A stretch of 64,000 nucleotides of DNA from a virus. The stretch covers positions 54,418 through 118,417 of the IMG/VR virus record IMGVR_UViG_3300021963_007890. The stretch is one strand, 5' to 3'. Positions 8,283 to 17,743 of this stretch are shown piece by piece. Below the pieces are notes generated by a model that saw only the letters and a list, made by a program, of their open reading frames with translations, ran no database searches and had not been told where the DNA came from. The number at the start of each line of letters is the position of its first letter. The first letter of the stretch is position 1. The position numbers were made by a program, and so were the translations under genes.

Positions 8283-8972
8283 ATGAATTATACTCCACCT
8301 CCTTTTGTTGATAAATTTCAATATAAAAATTGTAAGCAGATTAACGATCCAATTACTCGTAAGCGTGTATATCTTACACCTGACGGCGAACGCTTACCCA
8401 GTGTTACTACCATCCTCAGTGCTACCAAAGATATGACAGCATTAAATGAATGGCGTGATAGAATTGGGCACGAAAAGGCTCAACAGATTACTACAGAAGC
8501 GGCAGGCATAGGAACAGCCATGCACGGTAACCTAGAACGTTTTATCGCAGGTCTACAAAGACAACCGGGTAATAATCCTGTTCATGTACAAGCTAATAAA
8601 ATGGCAGATATTATAATTGAAAACGGACTAAAAGATGTGGATGAAGTTTGGGCTATGGAACAAAGTCTTTATTATCCTGGCTTATATTCAGGGACCACCG
8701 ACCTTGTTGGTGTTTATAAAGGTAATCCTAGTGTAATGGACTATAAACAGACTAATAAGCCCAAAAAAGAAGCCTGGATAGATGATTATAAAATTCAGCT
8801 AGTTGCCTATATTATGGCACATAACCAAGTCTACGGTACTGATATAAAAGAAGGTCATGTCTTCATGTGCTCTAGAGATCTTCAATATCAACAGTTTGAC
8901 CTAAGGCCTGACGAATTTGAACATTGGCAAAATCAATGGTTAGATAAAGTAGAAGAATACTATACCAAGTGA
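8283..8972 (+). CDS. PD-(D/E)XK exonuclease, RecB/Cas4-like
   Basis: This 229-residue protein matches the RecB-like nucleases of T4-like cyanophages. The motifs are PSVTTILS near residue 40, GTAMHGNLERF (helical His) near 75-85, SGTTDLVG and VMDYKQTNKPK (catalytic Asp and D-x-K) near 138-160, and QLVAYIMA near 170-180. It probably trims DNA ends in replication, recombination or host DNA degradation. It has its own sigma-70 promoter, suggesting earlier expression than the virion genes around it. Confidence 0.75.
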   Translation: MNYTPPPFVDKFQYKNCKQINDPITRKRVYLTPDGERLPSVTTILSATKDMTALNEWRDRIGHEKAQQITTEAAGIGTAMHGNLERFIAGLQRQPGNNPVHVQANKMADIIIENGLKDVDEVWAMEQSLYYPGLYSGTTDLVGVYKGNPSVMDYKQTNKPKKEAWIDDYKIQLVAYIMAHNQVYGTDIKEGHVFMCSRDLQYQQFDLRPDEFEHWQNQWLDKVEEYYTK

Positions 8973-9000
8973 ATGCAAGGACTTAAACAACTTCTAACCT

Positions 9001-9025
9001 GATAAATATCCTATAAGGGGATATT
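9001..9025 (+). promoter_or_regulatory. Late promoter with leader hairpin
   Basis: GATAAATA (9001-9008) matches the late consensus at 7 of 8 positions. The overlapping AATATCC/GGATATT inverted repeat can form a short leader hairpin just before ATG 9030. Confidence 0.45.
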
Positions 9026-9029
9026 ATCT

Positions 9030-11048
9030 ATGCCAGTTGTTGAAATAGCGAAAATTCAGGTTCGCAGAGGACAAGAAAACCAATCTGGGACTCCTGTTTT
9101 GGATAGTGGGGAATTTGGATGGGCTTCAGATACTGAAAAACTTTATATCGGGCTCCGTAGGGTAGATGGTGGATCGAGAGACGCCAATGTAAGAATTCTG
9201 ACAGAAAATGATCTAAGAAACTTTTTTCAATCATCAGTAATCGCTAATCTTAATACAACTACTTTATATACATTTAAAGTTGGCACTTTTATTGCAACCA
9301 GTAATACTACACATATTCCTCCCACTGGCCCACAGGTTGTTAGAAGTATTCAAGGTAAATTAGATGATATTGTTAGTATCAAAGATTTTGGGGCTATCGG
9401 TGATGGTATAAATGATGACCATATGGCTTTTCAAACTGCCATAGATAATCTCTACCTTTATGATAGATGGAAAAACACTTTAAGCCTTGCTACAGGCACA
9501 GAGAAAACACTATTTTTACCAAAAGGTTCTTATTTAATCAGTCAAACTTTGTATATACCTTCTAAAGTTAGAATTCAAGGTGAAGGAATAGAAAATACCA
9601 AAATAGTGCTGATAAGCACAGGATCTCACTTTTTTCAAACTATTGACGGTAACAGCACAGACAATAATAGAATACATTTCGATAATACTGGTAACTTTTC
9701 TACAAGTGGTCCTATGGGAAGTCCTGCTCCTGATTTTATCAGCCTCGAAAAACTGTCTTTAGTTCATCAATCTAGTACAGCGACAGGGTTGAGTTTTATC
9801 AGCATGGATGTTTCAGATTGTTCTATTATTAGAGATGTAAAATTTCAAGGCGCTTACACAGGGACATTTGCAGTAACTACTAATACTTATGTAGGAATAG
9901 ATTTAAGAGGTTACGGTGCTGCTACTACCCAAAATCTAATGATTGAAAATTGTCATTTCGACGGCCTATACGCAGGTATTAAAAGTAATTATAATGTACA
10001 AGATATAACTATAGATTCTTGTAGTTTTGTAGTTTGTGATAGAGGAATTTCATTTTTAGAGTCTATAGCAGGAAATGGACCGAAAAATGTCAAAATTACC
10101 AATAGCTCATTTGACAGAATTAGACGAGAGGCGATCTATGTAGGGGCTAACAGTAACCAAACAAATTGTCATATTTTAAGCCAAAATAATAGTTTTGTTC
10201 AGGTTGGAAATTATTTACCAGCTGGTGGAGAGGAGAACACCAATACAGGAACCAGCATAATCTATTTCACGCAAAAAGGTGGTATTAGTCAAAATGATTA
10301 TTTTGCTAGATATGAATCAATGGCTGCTAATATAGATGCGAATACAGGAACTTTTTTTCCATTAATAGGTGGTCAAGGGATTTTAGATTTTACTTATCAT
10401 CAAAGATTGCCGGTTATTGCCCGTGCGACAGCCACAGTGTGGGTAGTTCCTATAACTGGAGATTTTCAAAATATTGATGTAAAATACTCCTTGATCGGCG
10501 CTACTATTGATAGGATTGGGGATTTTAAAATAAATATATCGTCTGGTTCTAACCCAAATTTTGGTGTAACAGATAACTTTATCTACGATAATGGCTTATT
10601 AGTAGATAATATTCCATTTGATTTAAATTCTAACAGGAAATTTTTAAGAATACCGCTATATAATCTACCTCCTCCGGGTGTGAACGCTGCTTTTACTATA
10701 CAAAATTCTCCATATCCGGCCTGGACAGGTTCTACTGTTACGGGAACCTATACTAACCTAACGCTAGTAAGTCCAGGAGTAGATTTTATAGTAGGAGATC
10801 AAATAATATTACCTGGTGTAAGTTTTACTACAGGCACTTTTTTAGCTACAACACCTGTTAATAATGTATACGTTACTATTACTGGTGTCGATGGAGTTGG
10901 AGGCATAAACGCTTTTACTTTTATCGGTACAGCCACTAATATAATTAATACAGCTACCTTCTCATTTGCTGGCTTAAGTTCGATTAGAGTAGGTGGCCCG
11001 GGACAAACTGTTGAGTTTCTAAGCCAAACTAAAATTTTATATTCATGA
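9030..11048 (+). CDS. Tail fibre/spike with pectin-lyase-like beta-helix
   Basis: Residues 1-65 form an Mtd-type N-terminal domain (VQVRRG-like: IQVRRGQENQSGTPVLDSGE, then FGWASDTEKLYIGL). From about residue 115 the signature IKDFGAIGDGINDD begins a pectate-lyase-3 type right-handed beta-helix extending to about 440; the rest is a beta-rich C-terminal region. Such proteins bind or degrade host surface polysaccharide. At 672 residues it is complete, with a late promoter upstream and a 4-base overlap with the next gene. Confidence 0.85.
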   Translation: MPVVEIAKIQVRRGQENQSGTPVLDSGEFGWASDTEKLYIGLRRVDGGSRDANVRILTENDLRNFFQSSVIANLNTTTLYTFKVGTFIATSNTTHIPPTGPQVVRSIQGKLDDIVSIKDFGAIGDGINDDHMAFQTAIDNLYLYDRWKNTLSLATGTEKTLFLPKGSYLISQTLYIPSKVRIQGEGIENTKIVLISTGSHFFQTIDGNSTDNNRIHFDNTGNFSTSGPMGSPAPDFISLEKLSLVHQSSTATGLSFISMDVSDCSIIRDVKFQGAYTGTFAVTTNTYVGIDLRGYGAATTQNLMIENCHFDGLYAGIKSNYNVQDITIDSCSFVVCDRGISFLESIAGNGPKNVKITNSSFDRIRREAIYVGANSNQTNCHILSQNNSFVQVGNYLPAGGEENTNTGTSIIYFTQKGGISQNDYFARYESMAANIDANTGTFFPLIGGQGILDFTYHQRLPVIARATATVWVVPITGDFQNIDVKYSLIGATIDRIGDFKINISSGSNPNFGVTDNFIYDNGLLVDNIPFDLNSNRKFLRIPLYNLPPPGVNAAFTIQNSPYPAWTGSTVTGTYTNLTLVSPGVDFIVGDQIILPGVSFTTGTFLATTPVNNVYVTITGVDGVGGINAFTFIGTATNIINTATFSFAGLSSIRVGGPGQTVEFLSQTKILYS

Positions 11049-11482
11049 TTTTTAAGTCCAGTCTAGAAGATAGACTAGAATCTTGGAAAACTCTTAGGCG
11101 AAAGGCCAATAATTCTCAATATCCGCTTCAAGATATTTGGGACTATTGGCATTTGGCACCATTTAGTCCTTTAAACCATAATATTAATCCCTATCACAAG
11201 GAAAAATGGCCTTGTCCGTGGCAAATTATAGCTGATAATATCTATGATGACTTTACCAAAGCTCTTATGATAGCATATACTATTAAATTATTAGAAAGAT
11301 ATAATGATTCGAGTGTCAAACTCAAAATATTACTAGACAAACATAAAAAAATTGAATACAATCTTGTATTCGTAGATGATATCTCGGTACTAAACTATAG
11401 TGATAATGGCCCGATAAATGCTGATAATTTGCCCGATTCATTTATCCTACAAAATACAATAGAAGTTGAATGTCCTAGGTAA
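11045..11482 (+). CDS. Hypothetical 145-aa protein downstream of tail fibre
   Basis: Its ATG overlaps the tail-fibre stop, so translation is coupled. It is Trp/Tyr-rich near residues 20-60 (WDYWHLAPFSPLN). Such genes may encode fibre chaperones or accessory proteins, but no family is recognised. Confidence 0.5.
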   Translation: MIFKSSLEDRLESWKTLRRKANNSQYPLQDIWDYWHLAPFSPLNHNINPYHKEKWPCPWQIIADNIYDDFTKALMIAYTIKLLERYNDSSVKLKILLDKHKKIEYNLVFVDDISVLNYSDNGPINADNLPDSFILQNTIEVECPR

Positions 11483-11514
11483 ATATCTCATCCAAACAAA
11501 AGAGGTGAAGTCCT

Positions 11515-13824
11515 ATGATCACAGTGGTCAAAAGGAACGGGGATCGTGTTCCCCTAGACATTAGTAAGATACAGAGACAGGTGCTAAATTCTTGCAGGGG
11601 TATAGATGGAGTAAGCCCAAGCATGATTGAAATAAAAGCACAAATAGAAATACACGACGGGATGAAAACCCAAACTATAGACGAATTATTGCTCAAAGCA
11701 ATGGTCGATTTAATAGATGAAACAGAAAACCCTGAAATAAACAACATTAATTATCAATATGTAGCAGGTAGACAAAGAGTTAGTATGCTTCGTAAAGAAG
11801 TCTACGGCCAATATACTCCAGATAAACTCTATGATATTATTAAAAAAAATATAGAATTGGGATTATATACACCAGACTTGCTTACCTGGTATTCAGCTGA
11901 TGAATGGAATACTATAGAATTATTCATAGATCATGATAAAGATTTAAATTATACCTATGCGGCCATTGCCCAGCTTTGTGAAAAGTATTTGGTACAAAAT
12001 AGAACAACAGGCAAAATTTATGAAACCCCACAGGTTAGATACGCTGTGGCTGCGGCGACTGCTTTTCATTCTGAACCTCGAGATAAAAGATTAAAGTATG
12101 TAAAGGACTACTATGAGTGCGCTTCAGATGGCCATTTCACTCTTGCCACCCCTGTGCTTGCTGGGCTTGGCACTACTACTAAACAGTTCAGCAGTTGCGT
12201 TCTTATCAGCAGTGATGATACCCTTGATAGCATATTCGCTGCTGGTGAAATGATGGCCAAATATGCCAGTAAACGTGCTGGCATCGGTTTAGAGATTGGT
12301 CGTATTCGTCCATTGGGTTCACCTATTCGTAATGGCGAGATCAAGCACACAGGAATGGTACCTTTCCTTAAGAAGTGGTTCTCAGACCTGCGTAGTTGTA
12401 GTCAAGGGGGAATACGTAACGCAAGTTGCACAGTGACTTTTCCAATTTGGCATTATCAATTTGAAGATCTTATTGTATTAAAAAATAATCAGGGTACAGA
12501 AGAAACTCGTGTGCGCCAAATGGACTATTCAGTTGTAGTAAACTCTTTATTTTGGAATAGGTTTAAAAACAAAGAAAATATAACCTTATTTGATCCCCAT
12601 GAGGTACCTGATCTATACGAAGCCTACTACAGAGATAGCAAAGAATTTGAAAGACTATATCTACGCTATGAGCAAGATAAGACAAAAAAGAAAAAAATAT
12701 TATCCGCGGATGAGATATTCAAAAATGGAATACTTAAGGAGCGAACTGACACTGGCAGAATATACCTGGTCAATATTGACAATGTCATCCAACAAGGTCC
12801 CTTTGATACAAGCACTGATCCGATTTATCAATCAAATTTATGCCAGGAGATACTTTTACCCACGAAGCCTTTCCAAAGAATTGAAGATCCTGAAGGACGA
12901 ATTGCTCTTTGCACTCTTGGATCCATCAACTGGGGTGCCTTTCGCAATCCGCAGGATATGCGAAAAGCCTGTAGAGTATTGGTTCGATCACTAAGCAACC
13001 TACTCAACTATCAAGACTTCCTAAGCATACAGAGTAAGCTGGCTAATGAGGATTTCGAACCATTGGGTGTAGGTATTACCAATCTGGCGTATTGGCACGC
13101 TAGGCGTGGAATGAAATATGGAGAGACTGATAGTCTTGCCGAAGTTAAGCGTTGGGTAGAACACCAGGCTTTTTATCTCACTGAGACCAGTGTTGAGCTT
13201 GCCGAAGAAAGAGGTTCCTGTAAGCGTAGTCAATATACTTGGTATGGACGTGGAGTGTTTCCTTGGGAAAGGAGAAGTAAAAATGTTGACGAACTTACAG
13301 ATTTCAAGCCCTCGTTAGATTGGGAGATTCTTAGGGCTAAAATGAAAAAGCATGGCATTAGAAATGGTACTTTAATGGCAGTAGCCCCAGTTGAATCAAG
13401 TTCTGTTGTATTGAACAGTACCAATGGCATCGAAATGCCTATGGAACTTATTAGTGTAAAAGAATCTAAGGCAGGCAGTTTTGTTCAGGTAGTTCCTGAA
13501 TATAAGCGCCTTAAAAATAGATATGAACTTATGTGGGAACAAAAAGACTGTATAGGATATCTTAAAACAGCAGCAGTGCTAGCAGCCTATATAGATCAAA
13601 GTCTAAGCACTAATACATTTTATAATCCAGGAAACTATCGCGGAGGAAAAATTCCAGGAACATTGATCGCTAGGAACTTAATGTTAGCCTATAAATGGGG
13701 TATCAAAACAGTATATTATAGTTTAATCAACAAGGTAGGAGCTAAGTCAGAAATTACAACAGCCACTCAAATACAAAAAGTGGTAGTTGAAGATATAGAA
13801 AATTGTGAGGCATGCGTTTTATGA
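11515..13824 (+). CDS. nrdA: Ribonucleoside-diphosphate reductase, alpha subunit (class Ia)
   Basis: This 769-residue protein reduces ribonucleoside diphosphates to deoxyribonucleotides. It has an N-terminal ATP-cone (from VKRNGDRVPLDISKI), redox Cys in SSCVLIS (about 228), the N-x-C-x-E radical site in SNLCQEILL, the partner Cys in LCTLGSINWG, and the C-terminal CEACVL Cys pair that is re-reduced by glutaredoxin or thioredoxin. All key residues are present. The order nrdA, small gene, nrdB, glutaredoxin forms a nucleotide operon with ATGA overlaps. A weak late-type TAAATA lies about 30 bases upstream. Confidence 0.95.
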   Translation: MITVVKRNGDRVPLDISKIQRQVLNSCRGIDGVSPSMIEIKAQIEIHDGMKTQTIDELLLKAMVDLIDETENPEINNINYQYVAGRQRVSMLRKEVYGQYTPDKLYDIIKKNIELGLYTPDLLTWYSADEWNTIELFIDHDKDLNYTYAAIAQLCEKYLVQNRTTGKIYETPQVRYAVAAATAFHSEPRDKRLKYVKDYYECASDGHFTLATPVLAGLGTTTKQFSSCVLISSDDTLDSIFAAGEMMAKYASKRAGIGLEIGRIRPLGSPIRNGEIKHTGMVPFLKKWFSDLRSCSQGGIRNASCTVTFPIWHYQFEDLIVLKNNQGTEETRVRQMDYSVVVNSLFWNRFKNKENITLFDPHEVPDLYEAYYRDSKEFERLYLRYEQDKTKKKKILSADEIFKNGILKERTDTGRIYLVNIDNVIQQGPFDTSTDPIYQSNLCQEILLPTKPFQRIEDPEGRIALCTLGSINWGAFRNPQDMRKACRVLVRSLSNLLNYQDFLSIQSKLANEDFEPLGVGITNLAYWHARRGMKYGETDSLAEVKRWVEHQAFYLTETSVELAEERGSCKRSQYTWYGRGVFPWERRSKNVDELTDFKPSLDWEILRAKMKKHGIRNGTLMAVAPVESSSVVLNSTNGIEMPMELISVKESKAGSFVQVVPEYKRLKNRYELMWEQKDCIGYLKTAAVLAAYIDQSLSTNTFYNPGNYRGGKIPGTLIARNLMLAYKWGIKTVYYSLINKVGAKSEITTATQIQKVVVEDIENCEACVL

Positions 13825-14051
13825 GTGATGATCTAGAAGCCAAAAGAATAGAAATTACAACTCTATTGGCATACTATGGGCTACGTAGCTATGTTGAAAT
13901 TGAGGATGAAGCAGTACCGATGATTCTTACTACACTTAAGAGTGATGAAGTTATAAGAGTAAGAATTGATGAGGAAGGAGGACTGGTTATTGACCTCGAT
14001 GACACAGTTACATACAAACAGGAAAAACCAAATGAGCCAAGAACAATATAA
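13821..14051 (+). CDS. Hypothetical 76-aa acidic protein between nrdA and nrdB
   Basis: ATG 13821 overlaps the nrdA stop (ATGA) and is preferred to the ATG at 13812. The protein is acidic and beta-rich, with an I--D-DDTV pattern near its end. Its 3' end overlaps nrdB. It may be an accessory of the reductase, by position only. Confidence 0.55.
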   Translation: MSDDLEAKRIEITTLLAYYGLRSYVEIEDEAVPMILTTLKSDEVIRVRIDEEGGLVIDLDDTVTYKQEKPNEPRTI

Positions 14052-15135
14052 TTTAAAAAAACAGACTAATTATCTTAAACGTAAAATGTTTTTAGATCCT
14101 GAAGGTCCCGTTACCGTACAAAGATTCGAAGAAGTCAAATATCCTAAAATACAAAGATTTGAAGAGCTGGCTCGGGGGTTCTTCTGGGTGCCGGAAGAGA
14201 TAAGTTTGACAAAGGATAAAATTGATCACAAGGAAGCTAGTGACGCTGTACGTCATATTTTTACCAGCAATCTTTTAAGACAAACTGCGCTTGATAGTAT
14301 ACAGGGTAGAGCCCCATCGCAAATATTCAGTCCTGTGATCAGCATACCCGAATTAGAAGCATTGGTTAGTAATTGGAGTTTTTTCGAAACAAATATCCAC
14401 AGTAAGAGTTATAGTCATATTATACGTAATGTCTATGGTGTGCCAAAAGAGGAATTTAATAAGATTCACGACACACAAGAAATCGTCAATATGGCATCTA
14501 CTGTAGGAGAGTACTATGATCGCTTACATAAACTGAATAGCCATAAAGAAACGAAACCTGAGTCAGTAAGTGAAAAGGAACACATTAAATCTATTTGGTT
14601 AGCACTAAATGCCAGTTACGCCTTAGAAGCCCTACGATTTATGGTAAGTTTTGCCACAAGTTTAGCCATGGTAGAAAATCGTATTTTTATAGGTAATGGC
14701 AATATTATAAGTTTAATCCTACAAGACGAGTTGCTTCATGCTGAATGGACTGCTTTTCTTATTAATCAAGTGGTCAAAGAAGATCAAAGATTTGCCAATA
14801 TAGTTGACGAATGTCGTAGTGAAGTATATAACATGTATATGGACGTTATAGAGGAAGAAAAATCTTGGGCAGACTATCTGTTTAAAAAGGGAGTGGTCAT
14901 AGGACTCAATGCTCAGATTCTCAAGGATTTTGTAGACTATACAGCCTATTCAAGACTGAAGGATATCGGTATCAAATATCAAGCCGACCATCCTAAAAAT
15001 AATCCAATTCCTTGGTTTAACAAACACGTTCATATCAACAAAAAACAAACAGCATTACAAGAAAACGAATCTACAAACTATGTTATAGGAGTAATGAGTG
15101 ACATAGTTGAGTACGATGATCTGCCCGCACTATAA
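14032..15135 (+). CDS. nrdB: Ribonucleoside-diphosphate reductase, beta subunit (class Ia)
   Basis: ATG 14032 (MSQEQYNL) is chosen because CAGGAAAA precedes it and the upstream extension is an out-of-family tail. The 367-residue protein keeps the diiron/tyrosyl radical site: TALDSIQGR (Asp ligand), WSFFETNIHSKSYSHI (Glu, His and the radical Tyr) and DELLHAE (Glu, His). It partners NrdA, overlaps the small gene upstream by 20 bases, and is followed by glutaredoxin. Confidence 0.95.
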   Translation: MSQEQYNLKKQTNYLKRKMFLDPEGPVTVQRFEEVKYPKIQRFEELARGFFWVPEEISLTKDKIDHKEASDAVRHIFTSNLLRQTALDSIQGRAPSQIFSPVISIPELEALVSNWSFFETNIHSKSYSHIIRNVYGVPKEEFNKIHDTQEIVNMASTVGEYYDRLHKLNSHKETKPESVSEKEHIKSIWLALNASYALEALRFMVSFATSLAMVENRIFIGNGNIISLILQDELLHAEWTAFLINQVVKEDQRFANIVDECRSEVYNMYMDVIEEEKSWADYLFKKGVVIGLNAQILKDFVDYTAYSRLKDIGIKYQADHPKNNPIPWFNKHVHINKKQTALQENESTNYVIGVMSDIVEYDDLPAL

Positions 15136-15146
15136 GGAGAATAATA

Positions 15147-15383
15147 ATGAAGGCAATAATATGGAGCAAATACCACTGTAGTTATTGTGATCAGGCGATA
15201 ACGTTATTGAAACAACGTGGTATTGAATTTGAAGAACGTAAAATAGGTGACGGGTGGTCAAAAGAGGAATTACTAGAAGTAGTTCCTACAGCTAGAACAG
15301 TTCCGCAAATCTTCATCGATGATAAACACATCGGTGGCTACACAGAATTAAGGCAATATCTAGCAGAGGCAGCAAATGGATAA
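15147..15383 (+). CDS. Glutaredoxin
   Basis: This 78-residue thioredoxin-fold protein has a CSYC active site (Cys11, Cys14), a TVPQIFIDDKHIGG cis-Pro/glutathione-binding segment and the usual length. It probably re-reduces the NrdA C-terminal cysteines, as T4 NrdC does. It has an AAGGAGAATAAT ribosome site and overlaps the next gene by 8 bases. Confidence 0.9.
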   Translation: MKAIIWSKYHCSYCDQAITLLKQRGIEFEERKIGDGWSKEELLEVVPTARTVPQIFIDDKHIGGYTELRQYLAEAANG

Positions 15384-15861
15384 AGATGAAGAACAGTTCA
15401 TAATTTCAGCAAGTGATGATATGTCATCTCCAGTTATATCTGCACTAAGCTCTGAACAGATTAAGCCATTGGATCTTTCAGACCTAAACTTAGACACTAT
15501 CACCATAGATACATCTTTGAACAATTATGGGTCTGGTCTAACAGGAGCAGGACAATATGCGGCTGCTGGTAATTATGTCCTTAGCACTAACGGAACTGGT
15601 CCTGGTTGGAGTCCTCTTAGTTGGCCTTCAATCACGAGTAGTGTATCTACGATCGACAACACACTTTCAGTTAAGGGTGATGCAGAATTTGGAGGTGATG
15701 TGAAAATTCAAGGACATAGTATCCTACATCTGTTGAAAAAAATTGAGGATAGATTAGCGGTGCTTCAAGAACCAGATCCGGAAAAGCTAGAAAAGTTTGC
15801 TGCTTTGAAAAAGGCCTACGAACATTACAAGACTTTAGAACGACTTATAGGTGATGAATAA
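15376..15861 (+). CDS. T4-like virion protein with C-terminal coiled coil
   Basis: This 161-residue protein has a Ser/Thr/Gly-rich N-terminal region, then VKGDAEFGGDVKIQGHSIL and a helical tail (KKIEDRLAVLQEPDPEKLEKF). This repeated architecture is frequent in T4-like cyanophage structural proteins of tail or baseplate type. The exact role is unknown. Confidence 0.6.
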   Translation: MDKDEEQFIISASDDMSSPVISALSSEQIKPLDLSDLNLDTITIDTSLNNYGSGLTGAGQYAAAGNYVLSTNGTGPGWSPLSWPSITSSVSTIDNTLSVKGDAEFGGDVKIQGHSILHLLKKIEDRLAVLQEPDPEKLEKFAALKKAYEHYKTLERLIGDE

Positions 15862-16151
15862 TGCTAGTAAACAAAGGTTTTAGTTCAGGTGATATTGTCA
15901 GTATTAAACTGATTAACGGTGATGAGATTCTTGCTAGATTTGAATCAGAAACCAATGAAGATGTAACAATAACAAGACCTTTGGTATTGACTATGAACCA
16001 TACGGACGGATTAGGTATGATGCCTTGGATAATTTTAAGTGCCAAAGAATTAATCACCATTGACAAACGTAAGTTTTTTGTTATGGTTCCTTGTAAGCCA
16101 GATGCTGCTAAACAGTACATGGAAGGCACGACAGGGATAGCTTTAGGATAA
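15861..16151 (+). CDS. Small beta-barrel (LSm/SH3-like) phage protein
   Basis: This 96-residue protein has the pattern SGDIVSIKLINGDEILARFE, then ITRPLVLTM and LSAKELITIDKRKFFVMVP. It matches a family of small cyanophage proteins that look like Sm/SH3 barrels. Its start overlaps the preceding stop. The function is unknown. Confidence 0.55.
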   Translation: MLVNKGFSSGDIVSIKLINGDEILARFESETNEDVTITRPLVLTMNHTDGLGMMPWIILSAKELITIDKRKFFVMVPCKPDAAKQYMEGTTGIALG

Positions 16152-16155
16152 TCTT

Positions 16156-17043
16156 ATGCCATATGTAAGGGGTGCAACTGCTCACGGAGTTGTTCACGTA
16201 GCGGACGTTTATAACAGCGGTAATGTATTTGCCAATGGGACACAGATAGCATTGTGGAACGCTCCTGGTAATTCAGAAAGTTTTGTATTAGCAGCAATCA
16301 ATAGTCCTTCTTTCAATACGGAACAAGTGCTCTTCGAAATAGATGGTGAAGAGGATGAAGCTATCGTTGAGGCAAAACAGCAAGAGCTTGTTAAAAAAGG
16401 TGTTATTACCCAATATGAATTAGACAAGGGTAAAGGGGCGGGCGCAAATCCAGCTAATACCAATACTGCTCCCTCGGCTGCTGGTCCAGGCGACACAACA
16501 GGGACAGCAACCTTGGCTTCTGAGGTAGATGAAACTTTACTTTATGACGGTACCGCCACTTCGGGCGTAAAATGGTATGTCAAGACTGTAACTAAGCAGC
16601 CATTTGTAATCTTCCCCTATGATGTTGCTACAGTTGCCCCTCAGAACGGTACAACTGTTCAGGCTGTATGTGATAATTTGAGATTACTTGTCAAGAATTG
16701 TATAGACCCAATCAAAGCAAAATATAAAGATATGTTTTTAACCTGTACATTTAGAAAAGCAGGTGTAGGTGCTACAACTAGCCAACATCCAAAAGGTATG
16801 GCCTGTGATATACAATATAGCAGTGCATCAAAAGCAGATTATTATACAAGAGCTCTATGGATTAAAGATAATATTCCATTTGATCAATTTATTTTAGAAT
16901 ACAAAACAACAGGTACAGGTAACCCGTGGCACCATTTAAGTTTTGCTGCTGCAGGAAATAGACAACAGGTGCTTACATTTATGAATGACAAAAACTGTAA
17001 AGGGCCTGGAGTTACAGGACTGTATGATTTAAGCAACAGTTGA
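16156..17043 (+). CDS. Peptidase M15-type peptidoglycan hydrolase with N-terminal virion domain
   Basis: Residues 1-50 resemble a small phage baseplate/PAAR-like module (VRGATAHGVVHVADVYNSG). The C-terminal domain (about 135-285) carries the M15 D,D-/L,D-carboxypeptidase zinc motifs SQHPKGMACDIQ (S-x-H-x2-G-x-A-x-D) and WHHLSF. It probably cuts peptide cross-links during entry or lysis. The zinc ligands His, Asp and His are all present. Confidence 0.75.
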   Translation: MPYVRGATAHGVVHVADVYNSGNVFANGTQIALWNAPGNSESFVLAAINSPSFNTEQVLFEIDGEEDEAIVEAKQQELVKKGVITQYELDKGKGAGANPANTNTAPSAAGPGDTTGTATLASEVDETLLYDGTATSGVKWYVKTVTKQPFVIFPYDVATVAPQNGTTVQAVCDNLRLLVKNCIDPIKAKYKDMFLTCTFRKAGVGATTSQHPKGMACDIQYSSASKADYYTRALWIKDNIPFDQFILEYKTTGTGNPWHHLSFAAAGNRQQVLTFMNDKNCKGPGVTGLYDLSNS

Positions 17044-17068
17044 CCATTTCATTTATATGTCATATAAT
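17040..17068 (+). promoter_or_regulatory. Sigma-70 promoter overlapping a stop codon
   Basis: TTGACC, a 17-base spacer and TATAAT are seen. The upstream gene's TGA (17041-17043) is inside the -35 box, as at 8247. The downstream gene starts at GTG 17100. Confidence 0.7.
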
Positions 17069-17099
17069 ACGTGAACTAAACAACTTATTGGAGAATAAC

Positions 17100-17249
17100 G
17101 TGTACAAATATGCCCTTTGGATCAGAATTAATGCTTATCAAACTGCTAACACCTTTATCTTCGCTAATAACGACTATGAAGCCAAAATGCTTGCTGAAGC
17201 CCAATACGGTCAAGGAAATGTACTGAATTATAGTCGTGTAAGCGAATAA
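17100..17249 (+). CDS. 49-aa protein of T4-like phage type
   Basis: The GTG start at 17100 is preceded by TTGGAGAATAAC and lies 30 bases after a sigma-70 -10 box. The ending EAKMLAEAQYGQGNVLNYSR resembles small cyanophage proteins. It is too short to be certain; the function is unknown. Confidence 0.55.
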   Translation: MYKYALWIRINAYQTANTFIFANNDYEAKMLAEAQYGQGNVLNYSRVSE

Positions 17250-17260
17250 TTCTAGATCAC

Positions 17261-17282
17261 CACCAGTACATATCGGCTGGTG
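17261..17282 (+). terminator. Weak hairpin after 17100 gene
   Basis: CACCAG/CTGGTG forms a 6-bp stem followed by AATTTTATT. It may be a weak terminator. Confidence 0.35.
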
Positions 17283-17320
17283 AATTTTATTAGCTATTTT
17301 TATCGCAGGAATGTTTCAAT

Positions 17321-17713
17321 ATGTCAATGCACCTAGAAGGCCCTTGGTTATCAACTACTGGTAAGCGTAAAGGTAAATTCAAATATACTTCTGCCGAAGC
17401 CAAACGCCGTCAACAAGAGCTTGAAAATGATTGGAAAAATCTCAAGTCTAAATATCAAATTGAAGCAGATGAACGTAAAAAACAACATGGTCTAACTGCT
17501 AAAAAATTGGTGTATAACCTAGCACCGCCTCCTGGTCGCTCTACCACAGCCAATATCAAAAGTTTAGACAGTGGATTAGGTAATGCTACTAAAAAAGATG
17601 CACCAGTGTACACAGGAGATAAAATAGTCGGTATTGGTACTATGCACAAAAGCAACGCTGTTCCAATTTTTTCTGACGCACAGGCCAAAGAAATTTCTAG
17701 TATGCGCAGATAA
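17321..17713 (+). CDS. Basic hypothetical phage protein
   Basis: This 130-residue protein begins MSMHLEGPWLSTTGKRKGKFKYTSAEAKR (only the first 20 residues are diagnostic), with a Lys/Arg-rich N-terminal half and a Gly-rich C-terminal half. Proteins with this opening occur in T4-like marine phages. The function is unknown. Confidence 0.55.
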   Translation: MSMHLEGPWLSTTGKRKGKFKYTSAEAKRRQQELENDWKNLKSKYQIEADERKKQHGLTAKKLVYNLAPPPGRSTTANIKSLDSGLGNATKKDAPVYTGDKIVGIGTMHKSNAVPIFSDAQAKEISSMRR

Positions 17714-17743
17714 TTACCCCGTTTTGGGCTAATAAATATCTCT

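Noticed and set aside
11475-11747. 90-aa minus-strand ORF opposite the nrdA start
   Set aside because: It is fully inside nrdA, with no ribosome site or family match.
12590-12994. 134-aa plus-strand ORF inside nrdA in another frame
   Set aside because: nrdA is continuous and conserved here; the ORF is basic shadow sequence.
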